Shown: positions 36,941 to 51,900, numbered from the stretch's first letter. The stretch is 64,000 nt of DNA from Notospermus geniculatus (GCA_002633025.1 NMRB01001342.1:10439-74438); one strand, 5' to 3'. Notes: generated by a model not told the origin, from the sequence alone. Numbers and translations are program-made.

Positions 36941-39900
36941 TTAGGCAGTGGATTCCTTCAGATTGTCAAAATATTCCATCAACTGATCATATGTAAGCCC
37001 CATGGCTTCATAATCCCATTGAACTTCATTCCGTGTTAAACTGGCAGTTTCTTCCACCGTGGCTCCATTTTGTATTGGGTTAGACGTAATGCGGATGTTA
37101 CATTCAGATCCCTTGTATTCAGAAATGCCACTATTACGGTTGCTACTTCCCACTGAATTTCGATTACTCCCACCACTACGGCGTACAGTCTGATTGCCAT
37201 TGAAATCTGCAGGTGGCATTAGCGTCTGTGAACACTGTGTATTAACGCGATTGCGTTCAAGTGTAGCACGGCCGATCCAGACCCAGTCCTTGGCCTGGGT
37301 GATCGAGTCACCGTCATCATTTGGTACCCTCTTACGACGATATCGAACAACAAATACAATACAGTACGATATGATAACAAACACTGCCAAGCAGACGAGG
37401 GCCAAAAGGGTGTACATCCCAATTTCCAATGGCGTAACACCATCTTTAATGGGATGTTGACCAATGCCTGGTTGTCCTGGTGGTTGTGCCACCTGTCCAC
37501 TACTTTCTGGACTCTTCGAAAGTTCACCCAGATCAAGATCCATGTCGGTCAAACCAGGCGGAGGTTGCTCAGGGTCATTTCCCTCATCTCGACCAGACAT
37601 CTTCTTCTTCTTCTCATGAGGGTTCAAGTCGAACATCCCCTTTTTGCTCTCAGATGGTTTGATATCCCAACGACCGCCTGCACGATTATCCTTTTTGAAG
37701 AAGTCATCATTTTGCAATTCTTTCTCAAGATCCTTTAACTCCACGATTACAGAAACATAACTGACTGCCAATGGATCAGAACTCTTTCGACGACATTCGT
37801 CACCAAGTTCCATTGAAAGTTTGAGCAATTCTCCCTTGCCGGGACCCACAGCTTTTACTCTGGGACGGTCCGCTGTCATTAATGGTCCAAATGTTACAAC
37901 ATGATTATTGATGGTGTCCATTTCAAGGAAATAGTCATTGGGATTAATCTGATGAAGTGGGATGATGGTTTCATCAGTGAAATGCACAGCTATGTCGAGA
38001 AATCCCTCCTGAAAATAAAACATATTTGTCAAACAGTAGTTAAATACTTGACTTAAAAGCCAGAGCTGACAACCAAGGGGCTCATACCTTGTCCTCAGCT
38101 GATACACCTTTGAAGAGTCACCTATCCACTGGTTTGACTCTTCAGAACTCAGGATGTACGAACTCAAAGTTATCAACTCTTTTCTCCCATCGTTTTCACA
38201 AAGGGCAAAATACGCTAGATTTTATTTATCAGATAATACTAACCTGTCCAACATCTCTCAGGTCTTCCCGAAGGTGAACCTTTGCAATGTAAGTTCCCTG
38301 CAGATCTCCAGGTCCCTGAATTTCGACATCCAACCCAGCCACCAGAGTTGCTTCCAGGCGCTTAATGCTGACCTTGTCCGTGCTAACTCGCACTTCCTTC
38401 GCACCGATCACTCTTCCCGTTCGTGAAACAACCTGAGCGAGGAAAATGATGTGAACTCAATCAACCTGGACTTTACAGCTGTCCAATTTACAAACAGTTG
38501 GCATGCATGAAATCATCTTAGATAACAGTGGTCTATATCAATGAGGCCACAATGCAAACAGCTGACCAGAGCTGCATCAGAATCACAAGTACCCATGGCT
38601 GTTGCATCATCGCCAACAACCTATGAGGTCCAGCTCAAACTTGCATGCTGGTTAAATTGACACCATCCCTCTCCCCCCCCCCCCCCCCCCCCCCCNCCCA
38701 CTTCACGGTACGGTTCCGGTAAGACCTCGAAGGGTCCCTCTTTTACATTTGACCAGTGTATCAGAATCACATAGTGATGACACGACTCATATCTCATACA
38801 AAATGTCAAATTTCAGTGGATCAAGATTTTGGGATCAAGGAAATCACCCCTTCTACCTACCTGTACTTCTGTGCGACCTTTCGATTGCCCTTCAATGATA
38901 TGGCCATCAAGCCTTGCAATCCGTGTGTCTGACACTCTCAGGCGATTTGCCACATGTTCTGTGATATCGAGCTGTGCTTTACGGTTCAACCAATACGTTG
39001 TCTTGCCCATCTCAGAGAGAACAAACCTGGTGTAAACTTTGATGTCTGCTTGTTGATAGCGAAGATGACAGTTGTTTGTGTCATCATCTCTGTTCTTTGT
39101 GTCCCCAGCAGGCGATGACGCAGGACTCCCCAAATCACCAAAGTCTGCCCCTCGTGTTTTCCTGCAATGTCCAGAAAGGTTTTTCACGTTTCATACCAGA
39201 GCCATCAATGTCTTCCAAAGGACTGAACATATAGCACCAAAATTTTCAACTTTTGTCCAACCCAATGCAAAGTCCAAGTTACTGAAACTTCACACTACAG
39301 CAGACAGAATCATTACAGAACTCTGCTCTTCATTGATAGGAGATTCAGAAAAGCTTCTTACCTTGTGTGGGCATCTGGGGCTTTCCACACTTTTATCTGA
39401 CTCAGCTTTGCATCAGATACTTCCACATTCAATGGGACTTCTGGGATCCAAACAGACAACCTGACCTCGCGGATCTGGTCCGCATGTTTGAAAATAATTG
39501 TGGCATTCCTGGCTCCATTTGTTTCTGAGCCGTCCACAAAGACATATGTACAATCCAAGGTGACCTGAAGAAGAAAAATAATTCAATTACTTCCTGAAGA
39601 CCAAGTCAATCTCCCAAGACTGTGAGTGCAACAATGAGCAATTGCATCCGAAACCACACAAAATACATGTAGCCACATCTCTCCTGCATTAAATATGGTC
39701 ATTTTAATAGGCCTACTTCTGAAGAACACACTCTGTTTTTGATTTCCAACTCACCACCATTGAACACACTTGATCAATGCTACAATACATCTTTTCATTA
39801 CTGGTTGCTTCTTTTATTTTTCATGGCTTGACTCTGCCATAATTTACAGTCTCTATCAAGCGCTGCACCTGAGCACACGATGCCACCATCGTTGCACTCT

Positions 39901-42900
39901 TAGCTCAGTGCCGAGAGAAAGATAAGAAAACAAAGAAAATCAGCAGTGGAACAGATAGTTCACAGAGTGCAGCAGAGGTGTGTGTTTGTAAATGAGCTCA
40001 CATGATCTATGACTCAAATTTTGGCCATGATGTCATCAATTATACAGAATTGGTTGTCTGGAGAATTTCAAAAATTCAGATATATCATGAGAGCAGCATA
40101 TATCTCATTGCCATCGAACATTTGACAGATCCTCTACTCCCCCAAAGAAATTCACCAAGTGATAAAAGATATCCATGTGTCTCAAAGCTATTTCCTTGAT
40201 GTGATCTGAGGCAAAATGACCTTTCCAACCACAACAATACATGCTATAGAAAAAGTCGAAGCGTGCACTTACCTTGATAACTTCCTCATCCATCGAATGA
40301 CAACTGCTGAGTTTTGTGATGTCGTCGGCGTGTCCTGATGTACGGACAGCGAACACCTTCATCGACCATGCCTGTCGTCTGCCAGTCAGAATGGCCAAAT
40401 TGAGAACTTCCCAAATCTGAAAAGAAACATTAGGAACTCATCAGATTGACCTTGCTGGTCCAAAAAATTCATTTTATGCAAGTGTGCAGGTAAGTTCTTT
40501 GACCGTGTTTCAAGAGACTCTGAGTACTAACAAGTAGTAAGAAGATTGGCACTACAAAAAACAAATTCAGAACACTCAATCTATTTGAAAAAGAGCTGTC
40601 ATACACTCAGCCGAATTCATTAATAACCACATACTAAGTATTTTTTCAAGAACACTAAATTACGCTAAACCAAATGTCACTCAGTATGGCAAACCTCGCA
40701 CAAGAAAAATATTTTATTAAGAATCACAGACGCAGATATTGATTTCTCTAAGATATCTGCACATTCTGAAATTGGCAAGAAACTAAGGAAACCGAGTTTC
40801 CATGGCGACAGTTACTACGGGCTCTCAATCTCTCTGTCTTAAGCCGTATGTATGAAAGGCATGATCTGGATGGTGTGTTGACCCACGGGGTAACATTACT
40901 AATAATGTCTCGGTACACCCGCTATGGCCAGTAGTATTTACCAACGTGTTTAGCAATATGTCAACGGAGAGAAACTTGTTGACCGTTCAAGTGCTGCTCT
41001 CAAGGAAAAATGTAGCGAACATTCAAATATATCAGCAGCAGGCAGTGCATTTTCTTCATTGATTTTACACAAAGCGTTTGGATTATAAACTCAAGATGAG
41101 ATTAGGGTTGGCCATCAACAGAGACAACTCCAACTAAATAAAGTTTTGGGCATTCAGAGTGAAAACATGGAAACATTGATGCCTGTCACCTCTGAGGTTG
41201 AGGATTCGATCCAGGCATGATCTGTTCTTCATGTAAAATGGGGATAGGCGAAATGGGGAGTAGGCAAAATGGAGAGTAGGCAAAATGGGGAGTAGGCGAA
41301 ATGGAGAGTAGGCAAAATGGGGAGTAGGCGAAATGGGGATAAACCGTAATAGAGAGGGTGACTTTATTTTTGACAGCACAGGTTTTCTCCGGGTGCTCTG
41401 CTCTCCTCCAGCTGTCAATGAAATTCAATGTTGTCTACCGGGTTAATATTTATGATGGCATTTTTGGAGCTCAGCTCTCAACAATGTTATGAATGAAGTC
41501 TTCTGACTGCAGAAGCACAGCTGACTCCATAAACAAAACAAGCAGTTTTGACTTCAAGATTGAAAGGCGGAATAGCCTTGGGTGAAATCTACCATGTCAG
41601 GCAGCAAATCAAGCGTAATGTATAGGTCCCACAGGACCTGAACCAGGACTTCGGAACTGAAAAGTCGATATTGATAGTAAATATCAATCGTCAGCACAGT
41701 GGCATTCTGACAGCGCTGGATTCTCATATAATAAAATAAGCCAGTTCCTACAAAGATAAACAATAAGAGATAAACGCACTGATGCTCAAGAAAAGAGGTC
41801 GAAAGAGGGTTCTTTGGAGATTCCTACATTGATCTAGAAATAAGATATACCTTTAGAACAGGGACAATCTCATAACTGTCTGCCTGGCTGATAGGAATTC
41901 GTGTGGATGCCCTCTGCTGCTTGACCGGACCGACAGCCAGGTGACTTGGCACATACTGAATTTGCCAAAATATCCGACCATCTCGATCATCATCACGGTA
42001 TGTGTCTTCCTCAACTTCGAAAACCCAATCGTAAATATCTTGGATCCTGCAAGACAGAGAATAGAAAATGCCATCAAATTTAGCCAACAAGCTATGGGCT
42101 GCCCCCTCTGCTCCAAAATGGCAGGATTTGGAATTACATATACCGGTAGTTAGAAGCATCATTTTCTAACACAAACAATTTCCTGTAAAAGTACATTACA
42201 CTTCTGGTAGCTCGACTAGAAAGTGCCTGAGCGGGGTCGAAAATTTGGAGACAACGTTTCCTTTTATATCTGTAAAAGTAAGTAATACATAATTTTGTTT
42301 TCATTTTCACTTCTTATTCAGATGATAGGGTCTTTGCAATTTCATTTCATTACCCAGAGCAATCTACGAAAGTTACACAAGCACAGAACTTGATGTTTTT
42401 ACAACAGAAACAGAAACATGCACTGCCACCTGTTTTTGATAAGAAACCCAAAGATGCCTTGTATACTAAATCCAACAAGCTTGCTCAACTGCAGGACTAA
42501 CAACAGAAAGAAGTACTTGTAACTGAGATTCATGCGATACAGGGAATACAGCCAGTACTGGTAGTATATGTAGTACCAGTATACCTTGACATACAGCGAT
42601 AAACTGGCTGGTCTTAGAAAATCCCACATGCTGGAGAAAGGAGGAAATAGCTCTGCAGGCGTATCATCAACTCAAGTGATGGATTGCTGGCATAGTAAAG
42701 GCGGCATCATCACCAATAACATCAACGCTTCACTTCATTATAAGAGAAGATCACAGGATGTATACCAGACTAATGTCCATGAGACCATCAGTTGCAATGG
42801 TAAGGAGGGGGGAATAGACAGGAGTAATAATGGGCCATGTCACTATGGAGCAGATTTTAACTGAATTGAGTGAGAGAAGGGGGAACCAGCAAGCCGACAG

Positions 42901-45900
42901 GTGGCGCTGCGAACATAAAATCTGTAAGACGATGAAAACTTGGCCAAAAAAGCAACGACATCCTTTGGAGTTTGTTTTGTGAGGTACGACATCCTTTGGA
43001 GTTTGTTTTGTGAGGTACATGTATGTTATGATGACAGTAGAGTACTTCTGATGATTTGCAAGAGCATGTCAAGGTTACAGAAGGTACAGTACAGGTCACA
43101 ATTGACATCCCTACGGCTTCGCGTAACTCACAGCTTTGGTTTCGCGTAACTCACCGCGTATCTCGCCAAAATCGCGTAACTTGCCTTGTAAATGACTCAC
43201 CTCGTAAGTTGCGCGTAACATTCCTCGTGAGTTGTTGCGTAAGTTACGACTGACTTACGCTTAACTTGCGCGAATTTAGGGATGTCAATTGTGACCTGTA
43301 CTGTAACCATGTTCATACAGGACACTGATATGCAATGGGTCCGAACGAAAAAAAGCACCAGTGGCGGTATGCATAAAACATCTTAAGTGTGAAATTTTCC
43401 TTATCTTTTGTTTTACACTTAAAGCCATACAATCACGAGAGCTACCGTAGCCGTCGATTCACATTTTGGTTTGAACACTCGTTGAAAAAGTCACGTGAAA
43501 GTGGCATGCTTCCATGTGAAATAATCTGATTGATGATCGACTCAGACCAACAATTATTTTTTGTCATCTAACTTTTGTTAAGGAACTTTCTCAGATTTTT
43601 GTTCGAACCAAAATGTGAATCGACGACTACGGTAGCTCTCGTGATTGTATGGCTTTAACTCATTCCAAGACTCTCCAAAACTTGTTGAATCATAATATGA
43701 ACCAACGAGCTCACAATATCTCTTACATATACACGCTGCACCAAGCAACTGCAATCATCAAGATAGACACAGACAAGCTGCCTTGTCACTAGTCAAGGCG
43801 GGTTAGTCTAATATCACACTTGACTAGTCAGCAGTAATAACATCTGCCAAAATCGTCAGATATGTGAATTGCTTGATAGAGGCATCATTTAATTACTCCC
43901 CGCGACGTAATGAGGACTTGCAACATGGCTGATGAGGAAATTGGTAAACTTGCCACATTAGTCACCCTCGGCCTCCAAGCATTCTGCTCTGAGGTTCTCC
44001 CTCACTAGAAACCTTGTTGCATTCAAACTGATTGATATAAAGACGAAGTGGGATTTCTCAAACTGCATGGTCAGATGAAAATGAAACGACGTAATAAGTG
44101 ATGAGTCATAGCAGACTGGGGATGCTCAGCGCACCTTAGGAAATAATTATGCTGCTGCCTGTTTTTCAATCTTGATTTTATGGTAATACCCCAGTATAAT
44201 TTGGCTTCGCCCTCCACTAGAAACCTTGTTGCATTCAAACTGATTGGTATGAAGACGAAGCAGGATTTCTCAAACTGGTCAAATGAAACTGAAAGTAAGC
44301 AATGACTCACACTGGACTAGGGGTGCTCTGCATCTTGAAGAAGCATGTTTGCATGTTTTTCAATCTTGATTTTTTTACATGTATGGTAATGACCTAATCC
44401 TTTGTCTTTGCCTTCAAGCAACCAGGTGAATAAGGAAGTTTGAAAAAAGAAAGTTGCTTGATCCATGCGATAGGCAGTTGGATTAGGCTATATTCTACAA
44501 GATGATTTTGATATTTTGAGATAATATTTTCACTGAAAACACTACCCATACCTACTGGCGAGAGTTCCTGAACCTATACCAAGCAGGTATTATTCATTCA
44601 CCACAGATACGAGGGATGTAGGCTATAGCCTGCCTTGCATTATTGAACATTACAGTTAATGATTTTCTGTTACATAGGAATGAACAGCACCAGTACTCAT
44701 CGTGAAGTGTATGGGTTACCGGTTCGGTACTGCAGAACAGTCGGTCAATAACACTCACTAGCAGATGCGAATATCTGGCCATTTCGCGTCAACTCCAGGA
44801 TCATATTGAAATTGACAATAGAATCATTTGTACAGAAGCACTATGATGTTCCGAATCATCCTCTTTGTGTTCATGTTCACTTGTTGGTCACAGACACATT
44901 TTTCATCCAATGCCCAGAGCGTTAATCATGAAGTTAGAAAAGGTTAACACAGTAATAGCAAGGTCATGGATAATACCAATTTACCGTGCTAGAATAATAT
45001 TGATCAGGAAATGAAACCATTATATGTATTGAGAAATAACAGTCCCATTGCCTCACCTCCAATTTCATCAACAAGACCCATTAGTACTAATGAATGCTTT
45101 ATGTCCTCTGAGGAGACTGCCTGGTTTACCATGGTTTTTGCGAGATTACAGTGTTCTTGTGAAAAAACAATCAACAAACTTCTCAGTGTAGTATTCCAAA
45201 GCTTTGCAATGGACTAGGAAGGAAATACAACAAAACAGGAGCAGAATTCTTGAAGTACTATTAAATGCACTTTGTCCTAGAGTCTGTTCATTTCTTCAAC
45301 AGCGTCATTTGAAGATGTTACTGATCCAGCATTATCCAACAAGGACATGCAGTATCTTCTAATGTTTCATACAGTTTTTAGCTAGTGGCACATACGGCAA
45401 CATTGAGGACAAAATGGGTTAAATTGAAAAGGAAACATCAATAGATAATAGAAACCAATGGTGTTTTGCAATTGAGGCTATAGCAAACCAACACTTTTTT
45501 AATCTGATCATCTAGCCTGTGAGGGCATACGAATATGCTGTAAGGCTTATTATCTTATTTACGCCATGATGTTAGCTTCAATCAACATGTTGCAATATGA
45601 GATATCAGAAAACCATGAATTCAACATATTGAAATGAGGGAATTTTTTGACACTACTTGAACCAAATGAAATTCATTTTGAAGGAGTATAAACAGCAATT
45701 GAGAGAATAGGCTAGCAGACGGTGAATTTCCACGCCACTCAATGCAGTGACATACGACACAGTGAAGCTCGGCTGCCGGCATACAGAAGGCTGCTGACAA
45801 TCAATATCCATGCATTATGCAGCCACTGCTATAGAAGGGCAGCCATGATGAGTTTCCTTCAGTTTAACACCTTTGACGCCAGACACCGGCACCAATGATG

Positions 45901-48900
45901 GATTGTGCAAAAGAGGGTTCATGGTCATCCTAGCTTTTGTCCCGCTCCTCTTCATACAGTGAATGAAGAGAAGTGAGGTAAAAACCTGCTGGGGGGGGGG
46001 GGGTCATGGTCTTACATGTACATGTACATAGGTTGGTATAGTATTCAGACTAATTTTGCTAGGAATGCTGTCTCAATGATGAAACACTGTGGGGATGCCA
46101 ACTTTGAGCCAGGACTCTGAGAAGTAGATGTCATAGTAGTAGTCTCAGTCTGAAACAACCCCCACACTGCATCCCAAGGATGGGGATCGTAAAAGCCATG
46201 CCAAGATTGCTTTATTATGATGCATCCTTCTGAGTGGAGAGGGTCAGTGGTTGCTTGAAAGCTGCTTTTGACAGCTACACGCAGTTATCGATATGAACTC
46301 AGATAATAGCTCAACGGTTGTAATGTCAAAACTGTATGGCACAGAAGAGTTAACCGTTTTACTCATGTTATTCCCAAAATTGATAACAAAAGCATTCTCC
46401 CCAGAGAGAGGGCTTCTGCATACTACAACCAATAAAAAAAGGAAAGGTGAAGAAACCCACGCATGGAAGCCCAGTATTTGTAAAATGTCACACAGTGCTT
46501 TGAGCGATTTCTGGTTCACCCAACACTCTGCCTACACAAGCGTTTGACATTCAATAATAATCCGAGAAACCATCGCCAAGCTGGGCTCCCGAGTCGGTTG
46601 CTGAGGATTAGATGAACATTGACTATACATGATGATGAGAACATGAACACAATTCTGTGTTAACAACAAGACTACTCAACAATGTACTGGTGTCACCTAT
46701 CTCAGTGAAAAAATCATTTGACATTTTTCAAAACTCGACATTTTTCAAACTTCCCATTGCATGGATGATGCAATGTAATACCAAACAAAATATTTTGTGC
46801 CATGTAATACAGCTGCAAAGTCAAATACGGTATCAGTAGTTTGAGAATGGGGGTGGTATACATGTAGATGCTATCAAAAAGCCACTTTAATCTTACACGG
46901 ATTTATTGGCACTGAGCACAGCAGAAAATAAAGTGTGATATGAAGCATTTTTCTCCAAGTCTGTGGGCTTAAGGTAATAATTTGTATTGCAAGAAAACCT
47001 TTGCAATGAAATTTCTTTCAAAAGAACTAATTTCAGTCATCTGCTTTACAGGTAGGGCTCAATGAAAACTGTACTGTAGTCCAAATAGAATAGTAGAAAC
47101 ATTGCAGCGCCAGTCATCTTCAGCCTTGTTCACACTGGCGGCGTGGTGCAATGCGCTGAAAAAATCGCCAAGCGGTGTCAGTTTTGACATAGCCCGGCAT
47201 GGTGCGACGCAGTTGCGTGCAGTGGTCAATGATTAGCGGAAGTGACATCATTCATGTCATTCAAATTGTGCCAGATATGCCGGTATCCTCACGCGGCAGG
47301 TGATTTGATGCAGAAAAATAACTGCAGGAGCAATCGGGGGTGGTGGAAATCGCTCGTCGCCTCCTACACAGTATACTGCTTCTTACCGCATCGTGTCGCA
47401 CCGCAAGTGTCAACAGCTATAGGCTTAACAGTGGAAACAATCAGGCGCGAAAAATTTTGCATTGTTTTGGCAGAGAGTCCAGATGTCCAAATAACCAGAA
47501 ATGAAATGGTCCATGGACCATGTGCTCACCTGGGTGAATGTACCAGAAGAACAAATGTCGACAATATGTTCAATCGAAATGTTCCCGAGCAAGCCTTGAG
47601 TTCCAGGTACAGAGGGTACCCAGACACCTGATCACACCAAATTAGAATATATTAGGTCAAATAGCCATGAAACGTGTCACCTAAAGACAAAATTTTGAAC
47701 TTTGACCTCTGTGACCTTGAAAAGTAGGTCAAATCACAAACCCGTTACATATGTCATGTATCCTCATTAGATACACCTATGATAACAATTTGGAGATGAC
47801 CCAGTCATTAGTTCAGGAGTTATTGCACTTTTTGTGTTTGTGGTTTTAGCCACCTGGTGGCCAAGTCAAGAAGTGAATCATGGACATAAAGGTCATCTGC
47901 AGGGGGCCACATAGCACATTGGCGCGCTTTGGGTTAAGGCATTCCTGAGTTACAGCACTTTGATGATTTTCGGGTTACGCCACCTGGCGGCCATATTGGA
48001 TGTCCGATCGGGCCGAAACTTCACATGGACATAAAGGTCATCTGCAGGGGGCCACATAGCAAATTGGAGCGCTTTGGGTTAAGGCGTTCCTGAGTTACAG
48101 CACTTTGATGATTTTTGGGTTACGCCACCTGGTGGCCATGTTTGAAGTCAAATCAGGCCGAAATTTGACATGCATGTAAAGGTCATCTAGATGGAGGTAA
48201 ATATCAAATTTGAGCACTCTGCGTCAGGCCGTTCCTGAGTAATAGCACTTACTTGATTTTCAGGTTACGCCACCTGGCGGCCATATTGGATGTCGAATCG
48301 GGCCAAAACTTGGTATTTTTTAAGGTACCCCTCCAATGCATGTTTATGCAAGATATGAAGTTGCTCGGTGAAATAATGACAAACTGTGGCAGGTTCGTCA
48401 CTTTTGTCGAACTTTGACCTCTGTGACCTTGAAAAGTAGGTCAAATCAAAAACCCGTTATATATGTTATGTATCCTTATTAGCTACACCTATGATAAAAA
48501 TTTGAAGATGATCTAGTCATTAGTTCAGGAGTTATTGTACTTTTTGTGTTTTTGGTTTCCGCCACCTGGTGGCCAAACTGAGAGTCGAATCGGACCGAAA
48601 CTTGGTGTCGTGGGTCATCTGACCTAGGGGTATATATGTACCAAGTTTCAGATCAATAGCTCCAGCGGTTACGAAACGTGCCCTGCTAACGGACAACGAC
48701 GGACGACGACGAAGGACGACGACGACGACGGACGACGACGGACGACGGACGCTCGGCCATCGTATAAGCTCACCACAGGTGAGCTAAAAAGCAGCAACGA
48801 CAACAAATACTTTCATTTTTTTCTAGCAAAAAATGAAAGTATTTGTTGTCGTTGACTGCTTTTTTCTGGTTAATTTTGCATTGCACATCTGCAGTGTGAA

Positions 48901-51900
48901 CAAGGCTTAAGAGACTGCAATTTCAAATCCTGGTTGAACCCATTTCTAGTCATCCTGAGAATATCAGAGCCCACCTTCTCCCTTCATCACCACACACAAG
49001 TTCAGTTCTCCGATAGATGCCAACTGAATATTGCTAATAGAGAGCTTCTGCAAGCGACCGGTTAGGCCATACGACTACGTTTATCTATTGTTTGGGTGCA
49101 CTCACACAATAGATAAACGTCGTCGTAGAGCCTAACCGGGCGCTTGCAGAAGCTCACTAATGATGAAGCTTTACTTGTAGTAGTGAAAGAGATACCAGTA
49201 TGTCAGAATCTGAAATAGATAGCACTGCCAGCAAAAACAGCGACAGACAAGACAGGTTATTTCAAGGATTCAAAGAGGTGATGAATGTCAGTGTTCTAAA
49301 TATGGAAAGGATAATCCTCATATACAGCCTCCAGGAAAATCAATGAGACTATGATCTATAGGAGAATGTATACAGTCAGTACAAAGTCAATTTTTCAAAG
49401 TAAGACCTTGGCCAACAACTAGCAAACATACAGTTTGAAACCAATCAGTGTGGAAATTTTCAGCTGTATAACCTAGCCGAGGCAGTTCATCACTGCTTTG
49501 GTAATCATTTCAGTTTTGAATGTGTGCACCTGGTACCCCCCCCCCCCCNNNNNNNNNNNNNNNNNNAGAGGGTGTCCAAAAAGTGTCCGTGATAAGGGAG
49601 ATGATCTAAAAACCCAATTGAACATCACACAATCTGGTCCCCAGACCTGTGGAGAGACACTTTTTGGGATACCCTATACCGGTAGGCCAAATCATGTCCA
49701 TTGTACAAAAGGACGATACCATGTGGTGCTCATCAGGCCTAACTGACTGACCATTGCACTCAGTCCGAAGAATTTGAGGCTTTGGCACTTTCCAGTTACA
49801 TTGCACATCAAAGTGAACTATTAGGCCCACAAATACAGTATCATCAAGTATTAATCCTTTTCTTTTCTTTCCAATGCCAACTATACATGTACATAGAACT
49901 TCTGCTAAAGAATTATGTTCTTTGATAGCAGTACAGTATAGTTTGTGCTGATTACCGATGGAATGATGTCATGTATAAATATCTTCTTATCCACATCCAC
50001 TGCTGTTCCGAAACACTTGATCGAGAGTCAAAGTGTAGATATGCAGACCATATTTGTCAGTCCACACTTCACAACACCCCATTCCACAGGTTGAAATAAT
50101 GTTTTCCAATAGGCACCGTTTTTTTGTTCAGTGCAAAGCTTTTATCAACATTATCTTCCGCCCACTTATGTAATGTAGTATATTGACGTACGTCGCATCA
50201 TATAGCTAAGGGCTGTGGGATAAACCGTGAGCGATGCATGGGATAATAGTGATACGCAACATCGTCATCCAACGCGTAGCTATAGAGATACCATCCAACT
50301 TGCAAGGAGAGGGCTGCAGCATGACGTTTGAAACAGGAATAAAACGATCTTTTCTGACGACCATAGAAAGGATAGTCATTGGTTTCGTCATAGGATGACT
50401 ATACTTTTTGCAGATATGAAAATGTGTATACTATTTACTATGCGAAAACAGGGAGGAAGTAAACACTTTGTTGCATCTTTCAAGATTTACCAAATATAAT
50501 GAATATGCTGCAAAGTCCACTTCATTACTGCTGAAAAATCCATAGCATTTTGACGGGGTCCAGACTTTCTAGTGGTTTGGTTTTCCACAACTGAACAGGT
50601 TATTAATTCAGCTTCATTTACAATACTGGCAGACTTTTGATGCATCTATCCTTGGGAATCCTTGAAAAAGTTTTTTAAAATACATCAGGCACCCATTATG
50701 TCATAAAGGAATCAACCATAAAGGTTTAACTGCGAACGATGAGCTTACTGAGGGAGACACTTCCTTTGTTGCCACCAGATGTCTCTCACTGCCTGAATTT
50801 TGGCTTTACGTAATAGGCACGAGCTTCAACTTTTTTTGTGGTGAAGAGGTACATGAACCTGCCAACATGATGCTTTGAATTCCATTTCTGACGATAACTG
50901 AGCTATTTTCAGCACAATTAGTGTTCCATGTACAAATGTACGTCAGCCTATTCAAATGTACACCGATGATCCTGAACACACATCGTTCGTGGGGTTCTCA
51001 TTAATTCAGACCTTTTGTATCATAAGATCAACTAGTCGGAATTCAACAAAATTTGCAGCGAATGTGCAGAAGGGTCTTGCCTATCACATGGAAACGTCAG
51101 AATGCAAATCTGTTGGGTTTTAAAGGCATATTGTCCACATTTATAAAATGCTAAATTTGTCAGTTGAACCTTTATGGTTGATTCCTTTATGATTATATTT
51201 GATGCAACTAAATGTGAATACTCATCTCACTCCAAAGCATCTGAGAATTGGAATCACCTATACAATAACTACATAACTCACGAAATTTTATGAATTTATG
51301 ACAAAATTAACTGTCCTACCATTTATGATCCTGACCTACTTCAACCTCATAAAGCTTAATGACCAGCCAGACATCAACCCAGTGAAGTGGGTAAACATGC
51401 TTCAGACCTATTAGCAAGAATATATTCTTGCTATTAGTGACATTTGGGATTGGCCATTTGATGTATACGTGACATATCATACTGATGAACTCAATGAATC
51501 TATCTAAGATTGACATGACATGATGACATATTTGACTGGGATCTTGGCAACTAGATGAGTCCATGCCATTGCTTCCCTGTCTACGCTACATGTATGACGG
51601 GGAAAAAGAGCCTAGAGCCATTTTGGTTCAGCCGACAGCATTCAGGTCAACGCCCTCTTCTGCATCCCGAGGTAATCGGTGGTTTCGGTACTTGCATAAT
51701 TACAAGACCTGACCTTCAGAAGCAAATTCTTGCAGTAAGATTTAATTCTTCAACGCCAGTAGAGATGTTGATGATGATGGTGATGATGGCATATCATATA
51801 CCACCTAATACGCTTACCAACATTGAGCAAAATGATGCTCATATCAAATTCATCTACTCTCATGAGAATTGCCAGGTACTTTTGCATCAAAGATTCAGAG

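Larger units (their letters stand above)
47122..48907. mobile_element. Outer TIR element split by the modular repeat
   Basis: AGCCTTGTTCACACTG at 47122-47137 is the exact complement of CAGTGTGAACAAGGCT at 48892-48907, and the match continues inward weakly (GTGGTGCAATGCG versus TTTTGCATTGCAC). The modular repeat 47506-48787 and a hairpin 48787-48868 lie between the arms. The 129-codon open frame at 47242-47631 crosses the join and has no recognisable domain. Confidence 0.65.

Noticed and set aside
38009-38176. Upstream extension of the last TMEM132 exon to an in-frame Met
   Set aside because: A good acceptor at 38009-38011 and phase agreement with the previous exon show that this part is intron read-through.
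41134-41428. Repetitive HFAYSPF-type peptide on the minus strand
   Set aside because: It is produced by translation of the 18-bp minisatellite, which stays open in more than one frame.
47242-47631. 129-codon plus-strand open frame
   Set aside because: It crosses the junction between the outer TIR element and the modular repeat; it is an accidental fusion frame.
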